A stretch of 64,000 nucleotides of DNA from Sinomonas atrocyanea (GCF_030812675.1 NZ_JAUSTE010000007.1:144430-208429), one strand, 5' to 3'. Shown: positions 44,849 through 54,414, counted from the first letter of the stretch. Program-made: numbers and translations. Notes: generated by a model from the sequence alone, not told the origin.

Positions 44849-45922
44849 TCACCAGCCGCTGCGCGTGGGCGTGTGCCCCTCCCTGGCCTCGGCGGGCATG
44901 GCCAGCTCCGCCCGCAGGCCGAGGAGCCGGATGGGCCGCCCGGGCTCGATCGCGGAGGCGAGCTCGAGGGCCCGGGCGAGGACCTCGCCCGGATCGGAGG
45001 TCTCGGGGATCTTCCGCCCGTGGCTCGTGGTGTCGAACGGGGCGTACCGGACCTTGAGGGTCAGCCCGACCACCGGCCGCCCTTCGGCCGCGACGTCCTC
45101 GAGGACGCGCGCGGCCAGCTCCCGCACCGCACCGTCCACCTGCGCCGCGTCCGTCAAGTCCCGCTGGAAGGTGGTCTCGCGGCTGTGCCCGCGCGCCACC
45201 CAGGGGGTGCTGTCCACCACGCTCGAGCCGTCCCCGCGCCCCAGCTGCGCGTACCACGGGCCCATCTTCGGGCCGAACTCCGGGACCAGGTCCTGCGGAT
45301 CGGCCGCAGCGAGCTCGGCGACGGTCCGGATGCCGAGCGCGGCCAGCCGGGCCGACACCTTGGAGCCGACGCCCCACAGCTCCTTGGTGGGCAGCCCGCC
45401 CATGACCTCGAGCCAGTTGGCCGCGGTGAGGCGGAAGACGCCAGCCGGCTTGCCGAAGCCGGTGGCCACCTTGGCCCGGACCAGCGTGTCGCCGATGCCC
45501 ACGCTGCAGTGCAGCCGCGTCCGCTCGAGGACGGCGGCCTGGAGCGAGCGGGCGTAGGCCTCGGGGTCATCGGTCCCGACGCCGATGAAGGCCTCGTCCC
45601 AGCCGATCACCTGCACGGTCGCGCCGGGCTGGTCGCGGAGGGTGGCCATCACGGCGTCGGAGGCCTCGAGGTAGGCCTCCCGGTCCACGGGGAGGATGAC
45701 GGCGTCGGGCACCTTCCGCGCGGCGATCCTCAGCGGCATCCCGGAGCGCACACCGTACGCCCGCGCCTCGTAGGACGCGGTCGAGACCACCGCCCGCTTG
45801 GTGGGGTCGCCCCGGCCGCCCACGATGACGGGCAGGCCCGCGAGCTCGGGCCTGCGCAGCACCTCGACCGCCGCGAGGAACTGGTCGAGGTCCACGTGCA
45901 GCACCCAAGGGCTTCCGCTCAT
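44849..45922 (-). CDS. dinB: DNA polymerase IV (Y family)
   Basis: Protein of 357 aa, ATG 45922; the frame upstream is not protein-like. HVDLDQFLAAVE (9-20) carries the first catalytic Asp (D11). GWDEAF (107-112) gives D109/E110 where most DinB proteins have SIDEA, an unusual Trp. Palm, fingers, thumb (HhH: LPTKELWGVGSKVSARLAAL) and little finger (VGLTLKVRYAPF) are all present. It copies damaged templates with low fidelity; a beta-clamp motif at the C-terminus is not obvious. Confidence 0.9.
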   Translation of the reverse strand: MSGSPWVLHVDLDQFLAAVEVLRRPELAGLPVIVGGRGDPTKRAVVSTASYEARAYGVRSGMPLRIAARKVPDAVILPVDREAYLEASDAVMATLRDQPGATVQVIGWDEAFIGVGTDDPEAYARSLQAAVLERTRLHCSVGIGDTLVRAKVATGFGKPAGVFRLTAANWLEVMGGLPTKELWGVGSKVSARLAALGIRTVAELAAADPQDLVPEFGPKMGPWYAQLGRGDGSSVVDSTPWVARGHSRETTFQRDLTDAAQVDGAVRELAARVLEDVAAEGRPVVGLTLKVRYAPFDTTSHGRKIPETSDPGEVLARALELASAIEPGRPIRLLGLRAELAMPAEAREGHTPTRSGW

Positions 45923-45989
45923 TCCACCAGTGTGCCCCTGATGCGGCTGGGCCCTACTTGTGGATCGCAGCGCTCGATGGCGCCGGGAT

Positions 45990-46226
45990 TCATTTCTCCC
46001 AGGCCGGCCCCGGGGTCTTGGACAAGCCGGCGGCCACGGCCACCGCAACGGCCACCTGAGCCACCCCGATGAGCCGCGTCAGGCCCGGACGCTCCTTGAA
46101 CCAGCCCATGAGCGGAGCCCACGGCCCGAACTCCCATCGTGCGCAATGCTCTACCGGGAACAGAGCGGTAAGCACCCCGTCCCCGATCTCCGCCATGACT
46201 AGCGACTCCACGACTCGAACATCCAT
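45990..46226 (-). CDS. Small membrane protein
   Basis: Protein of 78 aa, ATG 46226 behind GGGAGGGGACC, a very good ribosome site that supports it as real. Hydrophobic segment LTRLIGVAQVAVAVAVAAGL near the C-terminus, preceded by a region with Trp/Pro (WEFGPWAPLMGWF). No family recognised. It stands alone between dinB and the alpha-glucosidase gene. Confidence 0.5.
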   Translation of the reverse strand: MDVRVVESLVMAEIGDGVLTALFPVEHCARWEFGPWAPLMGWFKERPGLTRLIGVAQVAVAVAVAAGLSKTPGPAWEK

Positions 46227-46370
46227 GAGGTCCCCTCCCACACCGGGTCCAATCCCGGCTGATCGGACCGTGGGAACAGTGTGCCCTTCCCGACCACAGC
46301 GGCTTAGAGCTGAAAGCCCTATATGCACCGCCGAGGAGGTCCGGCGGTTCGGCCTCGCCTCAATCTCGCC

Positions 46371-48059
46371 TCAGGCGCGGACCCAGGCGGTCGCCTCGCC
46401 GGGCAGCTTGCCGACCTCGACCGCGGCGCTGGCCAGGAGCACCTCGCCCTCGGGCAGCTCGACGGGCGCCTCGCCGAAGTTGGCCACGACGCGCCAGCCG
46501 CCCGGGCGCGCAAAGTGCAGGACGTCGTCGGACGAGGGCTGCCAGTCGAGCTCCTCGGCCCCCTGGAGCCGGTGGCGCAGCGCCAGGGCCCGCCGGTAGA
46601 AGGCGAGGGTGGAGCCGGCGTCGGCCGCCTGGACGCTCGCGGCGTAGTCCCGGAACCAGGCCGGCTGCGGCAGGTGCGAGCCGTCGGCGCCGAAGCCGAA
46701 CGAGGTGCCGCTCGGCTCCCACGGGAGGGGGACGCGACAGCCGTCGCGGCCCACCTCGGTGGCCCCGTTGCGGAAGTAGATGGGGTCCTGGCGGTCCGCG
46801 CCGGGGATCTGCCCCACCTCCGGCAGGCCCAGCTCCTCGCCCTGGTACAGGTAGGCCGAGCCGGGCAGGGCGAGCATGAGCAGCGTCGCTGCCTTCGCCC
46901 GGCGAAGGCCCCGCTCGGCGTCGACCTCGCCCGGGTCGCCGCCGGCGAGGAGCCAGTCGAGGCCGTCGGTGCCCTGCCCGCGGCGGCCGGTCCCGTTGGG
47001 CAGGCCGTAGCGGGTGGCGTGCCGGACCACGTCGTGGTTCGAGAAGACCCAGGTCGAGGAGGCGCCGGACGCGGCGGCCAGTGCCAGGTTGTTCTCGATG
47101 ACGGTGCGGAATCTGGCCGGATCGAAGTCGGCCTTGAGCAGGTCGAAGTTGAACGCCTGCCCGAGGCCCTCCGCGGAGGCGTACCGGGGGACCCGGTGCG
47201 GCGCGACCCAGACCTCCGCCACCGCCATGCGCGGCGGGGTGTACTCGTTGAACACCTTGCGCCATTCGGCGTAGACCGTGTGGACCTCGTCCCGGTCCCA
47301 GAGCGGGTGCTCGCCCCCGCGCAGGATTTCGTCGGGGTCCGTGGTCCACAGCCCGTTCTGCGCCGTCGCCATGTCCTTCTTCAGCCCGTGCGCCACGTCC
47401 ACGCGGAAGCCGTCGACGCCGCGGTCGGACCAGAAGCGCAGGGTGGTCAGGAAGTCCTCGTGCACCTCGGGGCTGTCCCAGTTGAGGTCCGGCTGCTCCT
47501 TGGCGAAGAGGTGGAAGTACCACTGCCCGGGGGCCCCGTCCGGCTCCGTGATCCGCTCCCAGGCGCTGCCGCCGAAGAGGGACTGCAGGCCGTCCGGGGG
47601 GAGGGCGCCGTCCGGCCCCTGCCCGTCCCGGAAGATGTACCGGCCGCGCGCGGGGGAGTCCTTGGGGGCGGCGAGGGCCTCGGTGAACCACGCGTGCCGG
47701 TCCGAGGTGTGGTTTGGGACGATGTCCACGACGACCCGGATCCCCGCGGCGTGGAGGGCCGTGGCCATCCGGTCGAAGTCGGCCAGGGTGCCGATGCGCG
47801 GGTCCACGTCGCGGTAGTCGTCCACGTCGTAGCCGCCGTCGGCGAGGGCCGAGGGGTAGAAGGGGCTGAGCCAGACGGCGTCGATCCCGAGTTCGGCCAG
47901 GTAGGGGATCCGGGAGGTGATGCCCGGGATGTCCCCGAGGCCGTCCGCGTTGGAGTCGGCGAAGCTGCGGGGGTAGATCTGGTAGACGGCGGCCTGCCGC
48001 CACCACTCGGGGTCCGCGCTGGCGAGCTGTCCGGCGGCGAGGGGCTGGGTCTCTGTCAT
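46371..48059 (-). CDS. GH13 alpha-glucosidase
   Basis: Protein of 562 aa, ATG 48059 behind GAAGGA. It is a GH13 TIM barrel: YQIYPRSFADSNADGLGD, DIVPNH (112-117), nucleophile D221 in GFRVDV, acid/base E282 in AEVW, and D343 in SNHD. No signal peptide, so it acts in the cytoplasm on imported oligosaccharides (maltose/isomaltose/trehalulose-type alpha-glucosides). Last gene of the sugar operon, 46 bases after the second permease. Confidence 0.9.
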   Translation of the reverse strand: MTETQPLAAGQLASADPEWWRQAAVYQIYPRSFADSNADGLGDIPGITSRIPYLAELGIDAVWLSPFYPSALADGGYDVDDYRDVDPRIGTLADFDRMATALHAAGIRVVVDIVPNHTSDRHAWFTEALAAPKDSPARGRYIFRDGQGPDGALPPDGLQSLFGGSAWERITEPDGAPGQWYFHLFAKEQPDLNWDSPEVHEDFLTTLRFWSDRGVDGFRVDVAHGLKKDMATAQNGLWTTDPDEILRGGEHPLWDRDEVHTVYAEWRKVFNEYTPPRMAVAEVWVAPHRVPRYASAEGLGQAFNFDLLKADFDPARFRTVIENNLALAAASGASSTWVFSNHDVVRHATRYGLPNGTGRRGQGTDGLDWLLAGGDPGEVDAERGLRRAKAATLLMLALPGSAYLYQGEELGLPEVGQIPGADRQDPIYFRNGATEVGRDGCRVPLPWEPSGTSFGFGADGSHLPQPAWFRDYAASVQAADAGSTLAFYRRALALRHRLQGAEELDWQPSSDDVLHFARPGGWRVVANFGEAPVELPEGEVLLASAAVEVGKLPGEATAWVRA

Positions 48060-48105
48060 GGGTCCTTCAGTGTGTGTGAGTGCGGTGGGGCGGGTGGGCT
48101 GGAGG

Positions 48106-48930
48106 TCAGCCCTTGACGGTGCCGGCAATCATGGCCTTGATGAAGTGGCGCTGGAAGAGCAGGAACACGAGGATCGTCGGGGCCATGATGAGCAGGGATC
48201 CGGCGTTCAGCAGCACCACGTCGGTCGAGTGCAGGCCCACGAAGTTCTGCAGCGCTCCGGCCATGGTGCGCTGGTTGGGGTCGTCGACCAGCACGATCGC
48301 CTCAAGGAACGTGTTCCAGGTCCACAGGAACAGCAGCAGGCACAGCGAGGACACAGCGGGGACGGCGAGGGGTGCCTGGATCCGCAGGAAGCTCTGCCAG
48401 GCCCCGGCGCCGTCGATCGAGGCGGCCTCGCCGAGCTCCTTGGGCATGGTGAGGAAGTGCGCCCGCATCCAGAAGACGGCGAAGGGCATGAACTCGCCGA
48501 TCAGCACGAGGGTGAGGCCGAGCCGGCTGTTGAGCAGCCCCATGTCCCGCAGCTGGTAGTAGAGCGGCACGATCGTCGCCTCGCGGGGGAGAGTCAGCCC
48601 GAGCAGGAGCAGGACGAAGAAGACCGCCCCGCCGGGGACCTTGAGCTGGCCGAGGCCGTAGCCGGCCATGGTGGCGATCAGGGCCGCGGCGGGCACCACG
48701 CCGGCGACGAGTGCGAGGCTCGAGAGGAGCAGTGGCGTGACGTTGGCGACGTTCCAGGCGTCGACGAAGTTGTGCCACTGCGGGTCCGCGGGCCATTCGA
48801 TCCCGACGGGGACGGTTCCCTGCGGGTGCAGCGCCGCGGTGAGCATGCTTGCGAGCGGGACGATCGAGAAGAGCATGGCGGCCAGGAGCAGGACCAGGCC
48901 CGGGAGCCGTTCTTTCAGTGGTGCCCTCAT
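48106..48930 (-). CDS. Sugar ABC transporter permease (MalG type)
   Basis: Protein of 274 aa, ATG 48930 behind GGAGGACTGACC, 2 bases after the stop of the first permease. Six membrane segments. The EAA loop GEAASIDGAGAWQSFLRI contacts the ATPase. CUT1-family partner of the permease at 48933-49871. No ATP-binding subunit is encoded here, so a shared MsmX-like ATPase elsewhere is probable. Confidence 0.9.
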   Translation of the reverse strand: MRAPLKERLPGLVLLLAAMLFSIVPLASMLTAALHPQGTVPVGIEWPADPQWHNFVDAWNVANVTPLLLSSLALVAGVVPAAALIATMAGYGLGQLKVPGGAVFFVLLLLGLTLPREATIVPLYYQLRDMGLLNSRLGLTLVLIGEFMPFAVFWMRAHFLTMPKELGEAASIDGAGAWQSFLRIQAPLAVPAVSSLCLLLFLWTWNTFLEAIVLVDDPNQRTMAGALQNFVGLHSTDVVLLNAGSLLIMAPTILVFLLFQRHFIKAMIAGTVKG

Positions 48931-48932
48931 GG

Positions 48933-49871
48933 TCAGTCCTCCGTCCTGAAGAGCCGCTGGAGGGGCAGGACCACCGCCAGGATCAGGACCGTCAGCACGA
49001 GGGCCAGCGCGGAGGCCAGGCCGACCTGCGCTTCGGTGAAGCCGAGCTGGTACACGAGCACGCCGGGGACCATCGTGGAGTAGCCGGGGCCGCCCTGGGT
49101 GGACATGAAGATGATGTCGAAGCTGGCCAGGGCCGAGATGATCGTCACCGTGATGCAGACGCCGAGCTCCTGCTTGAGCCCCGGGAGGGTCACCGAGACG
49201 AGGGTCCGGAGGAACCCGGCCCCGTCCAGGCGGGCAGCCTCGTAGATGGAGGCGTCGATCTTCCCGATCCCGGACAGGAGCAGGATCATGCAGAAGCCCA
49301 GGTTGATCCAGGTGCCGATGATCCCCACCGCCGGCAGCGACCAGGTGAAGTCCCCGAGCCACGCGCGGGCGAGGCCGCCCAGGCCCACCGCGTTCAGGAC
49401 CTGGTTGGCGGTCCCGCTCGAGGAGAACATCCAGACCCAGGCGATGGCCGCGGCCGCGCCGGGGATGATCTGCGGCAGGAAGAGGACCGTGCGGGCCAGC
49501 GTGCCGAAGGCCTTGGCGCGGATCTCGCGCAGGAGCGCCGCCATGAGCAGGCCCCCGGCCACGGGCAGGAGGGTGAAGAAGATGATGAGGAAGAACGCGT
49601 GCGCGATGCCGGAGAGCAGGTGCGGGTCGGTGAGGACGCGGACGTAGTTGCCGACGCCGACGAAGGTCGCCACCGTGATCCCGTTCCAGCGGTAGAACGA
49701 GTACTGGATCGCGGCTGTGAGCGGCTTGAGCACGAACACGCTGTAGAAGACGAGGGCGGGGAGGACGAACAGCCATCCTCCCCAGCGCCGGAGGGGGCGC
49801 CGCGGCCTGCGGGACGGGGCCGCGGCGGCCCCCGAGCGGGTCTCGGGGGCCGCGGTGCGGAGGGCGGTCAC
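48933..49871 (-). CDS. Sugar ABC transporter permease (MalF type)
   Basis: Protein of 312 aa, GTG 49871 overlapping the binding-protein stop (GTGA). A basic N-terminal tail of about 30 residues precedes six membrane segments (WGGWLFVLPALVFYSVFVL first). The EAA loop is YEAARLDGAGFLRTLVSV. Forms the channel with the second permease. Confidence 0.9.
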   Translation of the reverse strand: MTALRTAAPETRSGAAAAPSRRPRRPLRRWGGWLFVLPALVFYSVFVLKPLTAAIQYSFYRWNGITVATFVGVGNYVRVLTDPHLLSGIAHAFFLIIFFTLLPVAGGLLMAALLREIRAKAFGTLARTVLFLPQIIPGAAAAIAWVWMFSSSGTANQVLNAVGLGGLARAWLGDFTWSLPAVGIIGTWINLGFCMILLLSGIGKIDASIYEAARLDGAGFLRTLVSVTLPGLKQELGVCITVTIISALASFDIIFMSTQGGPGYSTMVPGVLVYQLGFTEAQVGLASALALVLTVLILAVVLPLQRLFRTED

Positions 49872-51217
49872 TTGTTCAGGTCCTGCTGGTACTGGGCCTG
49901 GACGGCCTTGAGCGCCTCGGCCGGCGAGGTCTTCCCGGCCGCGAGCAGCTGGACCTGGGCGGTCCAGACGCTGTTGGCGCCGCTGCTGGCGTTCTGGATG
50001 TACTGGACCTGCCCGTCGGCGGCGACCAGGGTGGAGAAGGCCTTCTGGATCTGGCCGGCGAGGGCGTTCTTCGTGGCGGGGACGTCCCCGGAGCCGCTCG
50101 GGGCGAAGCCGTTGTCCACGGCGATCTGGCGGGCCTCGGGCGAGGTGAGGAAGTTCAGGAAGGCCGCCGCCGCGTCCTTGTTCTTGGACTTGGCGGGGAC
50201 GCCGAAGTTCGACGCCGGGTCCGACATCGCGAGGACCTTGCCGCCGGCCTGGGCCGCCGGCGGGAGCACGAACCCGACGTTGTCCCCCATCTGCTTCTGC
50301 AGCGAGGAGGAGTCCCAGTTGCCCGAGGCGTAGAAGAGCGCCTCGCCGCGGGCGAAGCGCCCGAGCGCGTCGCTGGCCTGGGTGCCGTTCGAGTCCGCGT
50401 TGAAGTAGCCCTTCGCGGCCCAGTCGGCGATGGTCTGCGCGGCCGCGGTGGCCTCGGGGGTCGCGATGCTGGCCCCGGGCTGGTCGAAGATCCACGCGTT
50501 GAGCTGCTTCTGGCCCACGCTGTTGTTGAGCTGGAACTGCAGCGCGGTGGCCACCTGGCCGGTCTGGTTCCCGGCGATGATGCCCGTGATGCCGGCGGCC
50601 TTGGCCTTCTGCAGGTCCGCCTCGAGCTCGGAGGTCGTGGCGGGCGGCTGGGAGATGCCGAGGCGGGAGAGCAGGCTCTTGCTGTAGTACAGGCCGGTCA
50701 GGGTGAAGCCGGAGGCCAGGGCGTACTGCGCCCCGGTTCCGCGCACGCCGTCCGGCGTCGAGGTGTACTGTGCGAGCTGGCCGCCGGGGAGCTTGTCCCA
50801 GTGGTAGGCCGAGGCCCACGGGCCCAGGTCGGTGAGCAGGCCGCTCTTGACCGTCTCGCCCAGCGCGCCGATGCGGGCGATGTCCGGCGGCGTCTCGGAG
50901 GAGAGGATCCGCGGGGCGTTGACCGCCTGGACGTTGTCCGGGTCGAAGCGGGTGGTGATCTTCACGTTGGGGTGCTGCTTCGTGAACGCCCCGATCAGCG
51001 CGTCGTCGATCGGCTTGAGCCCGGCCCCGTCGTAGAGCGTGAGCGTGACCGGCTGGGAGCCGAGGTCCGTGCTGGCCGTCGAGGGACCGGCGGCCGCGGC
51101 GGACGAGCTTCCGGGCGGGCTGCAGGCGGACAGGAGCGTCGCGGCGAGGGCCGCCGTGGCGGCCAGCGCGGCGGCCGCGGCACGGGTGCGGGCGGGGCGG
51201 AGACGGGTCGGGCCCAT
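49868..51217 (-). CDS. Sugar-binding lipoprotein of the ABC transporter
   Basis: Protein of 449 aa, ATG 51217 behind GGAGG. Signal peptide with lipobox LLSAC (Cys about residue 32), then a disordered Ser/Ala linker and an SBP_bac_1-type domain (VTLTLYDGAGLKPIDDALI, FARGEALFYASGNWD). It captures the sugar outside the cell and defines uptake specificity; the GH13 partner points to alpha-glucosides. First gene of the operon, controlled by the palindromes upstream. Confidence 0.9.
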   Translation of the reverse strand: MGPTRLRPARTRAAAAALAATAALAATLLSACSPPGSSSAAAAGPSTASTDLGSQPVTLTLYDGAGLKPIDDALIGAFTKQHPNVKITTRFDPDNVQAVNAPRILSSETPPDIARIGALGETVKSGLLTDLGPWASAYHWDKLPGGQLAQYTSTPDGVRGTGAQYALASGFTLTGLYYSKSLLSRLGISQPPATTSELEADLQKAKAAGITGIIAGNQTGQVATALQFQLNNSVGQKQLNAWIFDQPGASIATPEATAAAQTIADWAAKGYFNADSNGTQASDALGRFARGEALFYASGNWDSSSLQKQMGDNVGFVLPPAAQAGGKVLAMSDPASNFGVPAKSKNKDAAAAFLNFLTSPEARQIAVDNGFAPSGSGDVPATKNALAGQIQKAFSTLVAADGQVQYIQNASSGANSVWTAQVQLLAAGKTSPAEALKAVQAQYQQDLNK

Positions 51218-51255
51218 AGGTGGTTTCCTCCACTGGCGGGATCATGCGCTACACC

Positions 51256-51296
51256 TTCGGAAGCGCTTCCGAAAGTGTGATCGGAAGCGCTTCCGA
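51256..51296. promoter_or_regulatory. Tandem LacI-family operators
   Basis: Two perfect palindromes share the core CGGAAGCGCTTCCG: 51256-51273 (18 bases) and 51281-51296 (16 bases), with centres 24 bases apart. They lie in the divergent gap between the binding-protein gene and the LacI-type gene. The central CG and GGAAGCGCTTCC type match LacI/GalR operators. Confidence 0.85.
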
Positions 51297-51327
51297 AGTC
51301 AAGGGGTCCCCGGGGTAGGATCGCCGT

Positions 51328-52359
51328 GTGAACTCCCAGACGGCGCCGAGCCTCGCCGATGTTGCCCGCCATGCCGGGGTCTCGCTCTCCACGGCATCGC
51401 GCGCCCTCAACGACGCCTACGGGGTCTCGGCCGTCACGCGTGCCCGGGTCCTGGAATCGGCCACCGCCCTCGATTTCGTGGTCTCGCCCGACGCGCGGCG
51501 CCTGGCCAGCGGGACCACCGGGCGCGTGGCCGTGGTCGTGCCGCACATTGAGCGCTGGTTCTTCGGCCAGATGGTCAGCGGGATCGAGCGCGTGCTCTCC
51601 GAGGCCGACTTCGACATCCTGCTGTACCACGTCGACGACGCGGAGGACCGCCGCGAGTTCCTGGCCAGGCTCCCCGCACGCCGCAAGGTCGACGCCGTGG
51701 TCGTGGTGGCCTTCCCGGTGGGGGAGGCCGAGCGCGAGCGGCTCGAGCTCATCGGGGCCAAGATCGTCGCCGCCGGCGGCCAGTCCGCGTCCTACCCCTA
51801 CGTCTGCATCGACGACGTCAATGCCGGCCGCCTCGCGATGGACCACCTCACCTCGCTGGGCCACCGCAGGATCGCCATGATCGCCGGCAGCGACCCGGAC
51901 CAGCCCGGGTGGCCGGCCACCCCGGGCCGGTCACGGGCCTACGAGAGCGTCCTCGAAGCGCTGGGGGTCAGCCCCGATCCCGCGCTCGTCAGGGAGGTCG
52001 ACTGGAACCCGGTCAACGCCGGCAAGGCCATGGCGGACATCCTCGATGCAGCGGGGGAGCCCCCGACGGCGGTCTACGCCCACTCCGACGAGCTCGCCTT
52101 CGGCGTCCTGCACACGCTCCGCCGTCGCGGCTACCGCGTCCCCGAGGACATCTCCGTCGTCGGCATCGACAACCACCCCCTGGCGGAGCTGCTTGACCTC
52201 ACCACAGTCGCCCAGGACGTCGGGGAACAGGGGGCCGCAGCGGCCAGGCTCGTCCTCCACGCCCTCGGGCGACGCCAGCCCGAGCCCGGCGCGGGCCCAG
52301 GCGTCGTCGCCCCCGTGCGCCTCATCGAGCGCGCGAGCACCGCCCCTCCCCGGGCCTGA
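51328..52359 (+). CDS. LacI-family transcriptional regulator
   Basis: Protein of 343 aa, GTG 51328. N-terminal HTH SLADVARHAGVSLSTASRAL (8-27) is the LacI signature. A periplasmic-binding-protein-like sensor follows (RVAVVVPHIERWFFGQMVSG; SDELAFGVLHTLRRRGYRVP; ISVVGIDNHPLAELLDLTTV). It probably represses the alpha-glucoside operon and itself from the two palindromes at 51256-51296. Confidence 0.92.
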   Translation: MNSQTAPSLADVARHAGVSLSTASRALNDAYGVSAVTRARVLESATALDFVVSPDARRLASGTTGRVAVVVPHIERWFFGQMVSGIERVLSEADFDILLYHVDDAEDRREFLARLPARRKVDAVVVVAFPVGEAERERLELIGAKIVAAGGQSASYPYVCIDDVNAGRLAMDHLTSLGHRRIAMIAGSDPDQPGWPATPGRSRAYESVLEALGVSPDPALVREVDWNPVNAGKAMADILDAAGEPPTAVYAHSDELAFGVLHTLRRRGYRVPEDISVVGIDNHPLAELLDLTTVAQDVGEQGAAAARLVLHALGRRQPEPGAGPGVVAPVRLIERASTAPPRA

Positions 52360-52383
52360 CGCGCGGCGGGCATACTGGCGCCC

Positions 52384-52941
52384 ATGCGCACACTCATCGC
52401 CTGGGTCTTCTTCTACTCCCTCGACGGGCTCCTGGCCGAGGAGGGCACCGGCTTCTGGGACGCCCGCTTCCCGCTGCCCTTCGAGCCGGACCACCTCCAG
52501 GAGCAGATCGACCTCTACAGCAGCGCCGACCTCCACCTCATGGGCCGCTCCGCCTACGAGGGCATGTCCGCGAACCTCCCCGGCTCCGACCACCCGTTCT
52601 CGGCGTTCATGGACGCGGCGCCCAAGGTCGTGTTCTCGCGCACCCTGAGGGAGCCCAGCTGGGCCAACACCACGGTCGTCTCCGGCGACACGGCCGAGGA
52701 GGTGCGGCGGCTCCGGGAGGGCGGCGACGGGCACGTCATCGTCTGGGGCGGCGTGCGGCTGTGGCGCTCCCTGCTGGAGGAGGACCTCATCGACGAGCTC
52801 CACGTGGACCTCCACCCCTACGTCGCGGGGGAGGGCACGCGCCTGTTCGACGGCGACCCCGCCAACTATGCCCTCGAGCTCGTGGCCAGCACCCCGTACG
52901 CCAACGGGACCGTCCAGCTCCACTACCGCCGGCCCCGGTAG
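52384..52941 (+). CDS. Dihydrofolate reductase-like (RibD C-terminal) protein
   Basis: Protein of 185 aa, ATG 52384. Start MRTLIAWVFFYSLDGLLAE and the segment HVIVWGGVRLWRSLLEEDLI (GG turn for NADPH) are the RibD_C/DHFR-like pattern; HPYVAGEGTRLFDG near the end is typical. Actinobacteria hold many such reductases of unknown substrate. It sits 24 bases after the lacI-type gene and 9 before the FAD oxidase. Confidence 0.85.
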   Translation: MRTLIAWVFFYSLDGLLAEEGTGFWDARFPLPFEPDHLQEQIDLYSSADLHLMGRSAYEGMSANLPGSDHPFSAFMDAAPKVVFSRTLREPSWANTTVVSGDTAEEVRRLREGGDGHVIVWGGVRLWRSLLEEDLIDELHVDLHPYVAGEGTRLFDGDPANYALELVASTPYANGTVQLHYRRPR

Positions 52942-52950
52942 AGTCCACCC

Positions 52951-54348
52951 ATGCCGACCTCCGATCCTGCCGCCGACACCGCCACCCTCGAAGCCCTCCT
53001 CCCGGAGGGCCGGGTCCTCACCGCGCAGGCCTCCCTCGCCGGCTACCTCCACGACGAAGGCGAGTGGGCCGTCTACGGCGCCCCACGCGCCGTCGTGCGT
53101 CCGGAGAGCACCGAGGAGGTGGCCGAGGTGGTGCGCTGGTGCGCGGAGACCGGCACCCCGCTCGTGGCGCGCGGGGCCGGGACGGGGCTCTCCGGGGCCG
53201 CGAACGCGATCGAGGGCTGCGTCATCGTCTCGTTCGAGCGGATGAACGCGGTCCTCGAGGTCAACGCCGCCGAGCGGTGGGCCCGGGTCCAGCCGGGCGT
53301 GGTCAACGACGACCTGCGCGCCCACGTGGCCCAGCACGGCCTGTGGTACCCGCCGGACCCGGCCTCGTCGCCGTGGTCCACGATCGGCGGCAACGTCGCC
53401 ACCAACGCCGGCGGCATGTGCTGCGTCAAGTACGGCGTGACCCGGGACTACGTGCTCGAGCTCGAGGTGGTCACCGGCACCGGCGAGATCACCCGGCTGG
53501 GCACCCGCACGGCGAAGGGCGTGGCGGGCTACAACCTCGTGGGCCTCATCGTCGGCTCCGAGGGCACCCTCGCCGTGGTGACCGAGGTCGTGGTGCGGCT
53601 GCGGCCGCTGCCGCCGGCGCCCATCACGGTGGCCGGCATGTTCGACTCCCTCGTCGACGCCGGCCGCGCCGTGGCGCTCGTGGCCGAGTCCGGGATCAGC
53701 CCCTCGGTGCTCGAGCTCGTGGACCGGCACTGCCTCAAGGCGGTGGACGACTGGAAGCACATGGGCCTCTCCACCGACGCGAACGCGGTGCTGATCGGCC
53801 GCACCGACGCCCGCGGCGAGCAGGGCCGGTTCGAGGCCGCCGAGCTCGCCCGCTGCTTCGAGGAGGCCGGGGCCAGCGTCGCCGCCGTCTCGGCCGACGA
53901 GCAGGAGTCCGAGGCCCTCTACGCCGCCCGCCGCCTGGCCTACCCGGCGCTCGAGCGGCTCGGGCCCGTCCTCACCGAGGACGTCTGCGTGCCCAGAGCC
54001 AAGGTCCCCGAGGTCCTCGCCCGCATCGAGGAGATCTCCGCGGCCCATGACGTTCTGATCGCCAACATCGCCCACGCCGGGGACGGCAACCTCCACCCGC
54101 TCATCATCACCGAGCCCGGCGACGAGGCCGCCAAGGCCCGCGCCCACGCGGCGTTCACCGAGATCATCGACGCCGCCCTCGCCGCCGGCGGCACGGTCAG
54201 CGGCGAGCACGGCGTGGGCACCCTCAAGCTGGACGGGCTCGCCAAGGAGCTCCCGCCCGCGAGCCTGGCCCTGCACCACGCGGTCAAGCACGCCCTCGAC
54301 CCGCACGGCATCCTCAACCCCGGCCGCGCCATCCCGCCGCTCGCGTAG
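52951..54348 (+). CDS. FAD-linked oxidase, GlcD/D-lactate dehydrogenase type
   Basis: Protein of 465 aa, ATG 52951. FAD_binding_4 domain with PLVARGAGTGLSGAANA (70-86) and PPDPASSPWSTIGGNVATNA; FAD-oxidase C-terminal domain with HAGDGNLHP and SGEHGVGTLK. Such enzymes oxidise 2-hydroxy acids (glycolate, D-lactate) using flavin. No Fe-S partner lies nearby. The hairpin at 54381-54414 follows the gene. Confidence 0.88.
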   Translation: MPTSDPAADTATLEALLPEGRVLTAQASLAGYLHDEGEWAVYGAPRAVVRPESTEEVAEVVRWCAETGTPLVARGAGTGLSGAANAIEGCVIVSFERMNAVLEVNAAERWARVQPGVVNDDLRAHVAQHGLWYPPDPASSPWSTIGGNVATNAGGMCCVKYGVTRDYVLELEVVTGTGEITRLGTRTAKGVAGYNLVGLIVGSEGTLAVVTEVVVRLRPLPPAPITVAGMFDSLVDAGRAVALVAESGISPSVLELVDRHCLKAVDDWKHMGLSTDANAVLIGRTDARGEQGRFEAAELARCFEEAGASVAAVSADEQESEALYAARRLAYPALERLGPVLTEDVCVPRAKVPEVLARIEEISAAHDVLIANIAHAGDGNLHPLIITEPGDEAAKARAHAAFTEIIDAALAAGGTVSGEHGVGTLKLDGLAKELPPASLALHHAVKHALDPHGILNPGRAIPPLA

Positions 54349-54380
54349 GCGGGGCAGCGGAGCGCCGCGCACGACGGCGG

Positions 54381-54414
54381 GCGGCCGGCCGCGGCGCGGA
54401 CCCTCGCCGGCCGC
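54381..54414 (+). terminator. Hairpin after the FAD oxidase
   Basis: GCGGCCGGC (54381-54389) pairs perfectly with GCCGGCCGC (54406-54414), with GGCGG/CCGCC further out. No T-run. It lies 33 bases after the oxidase stop. Confidence 0.4.
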
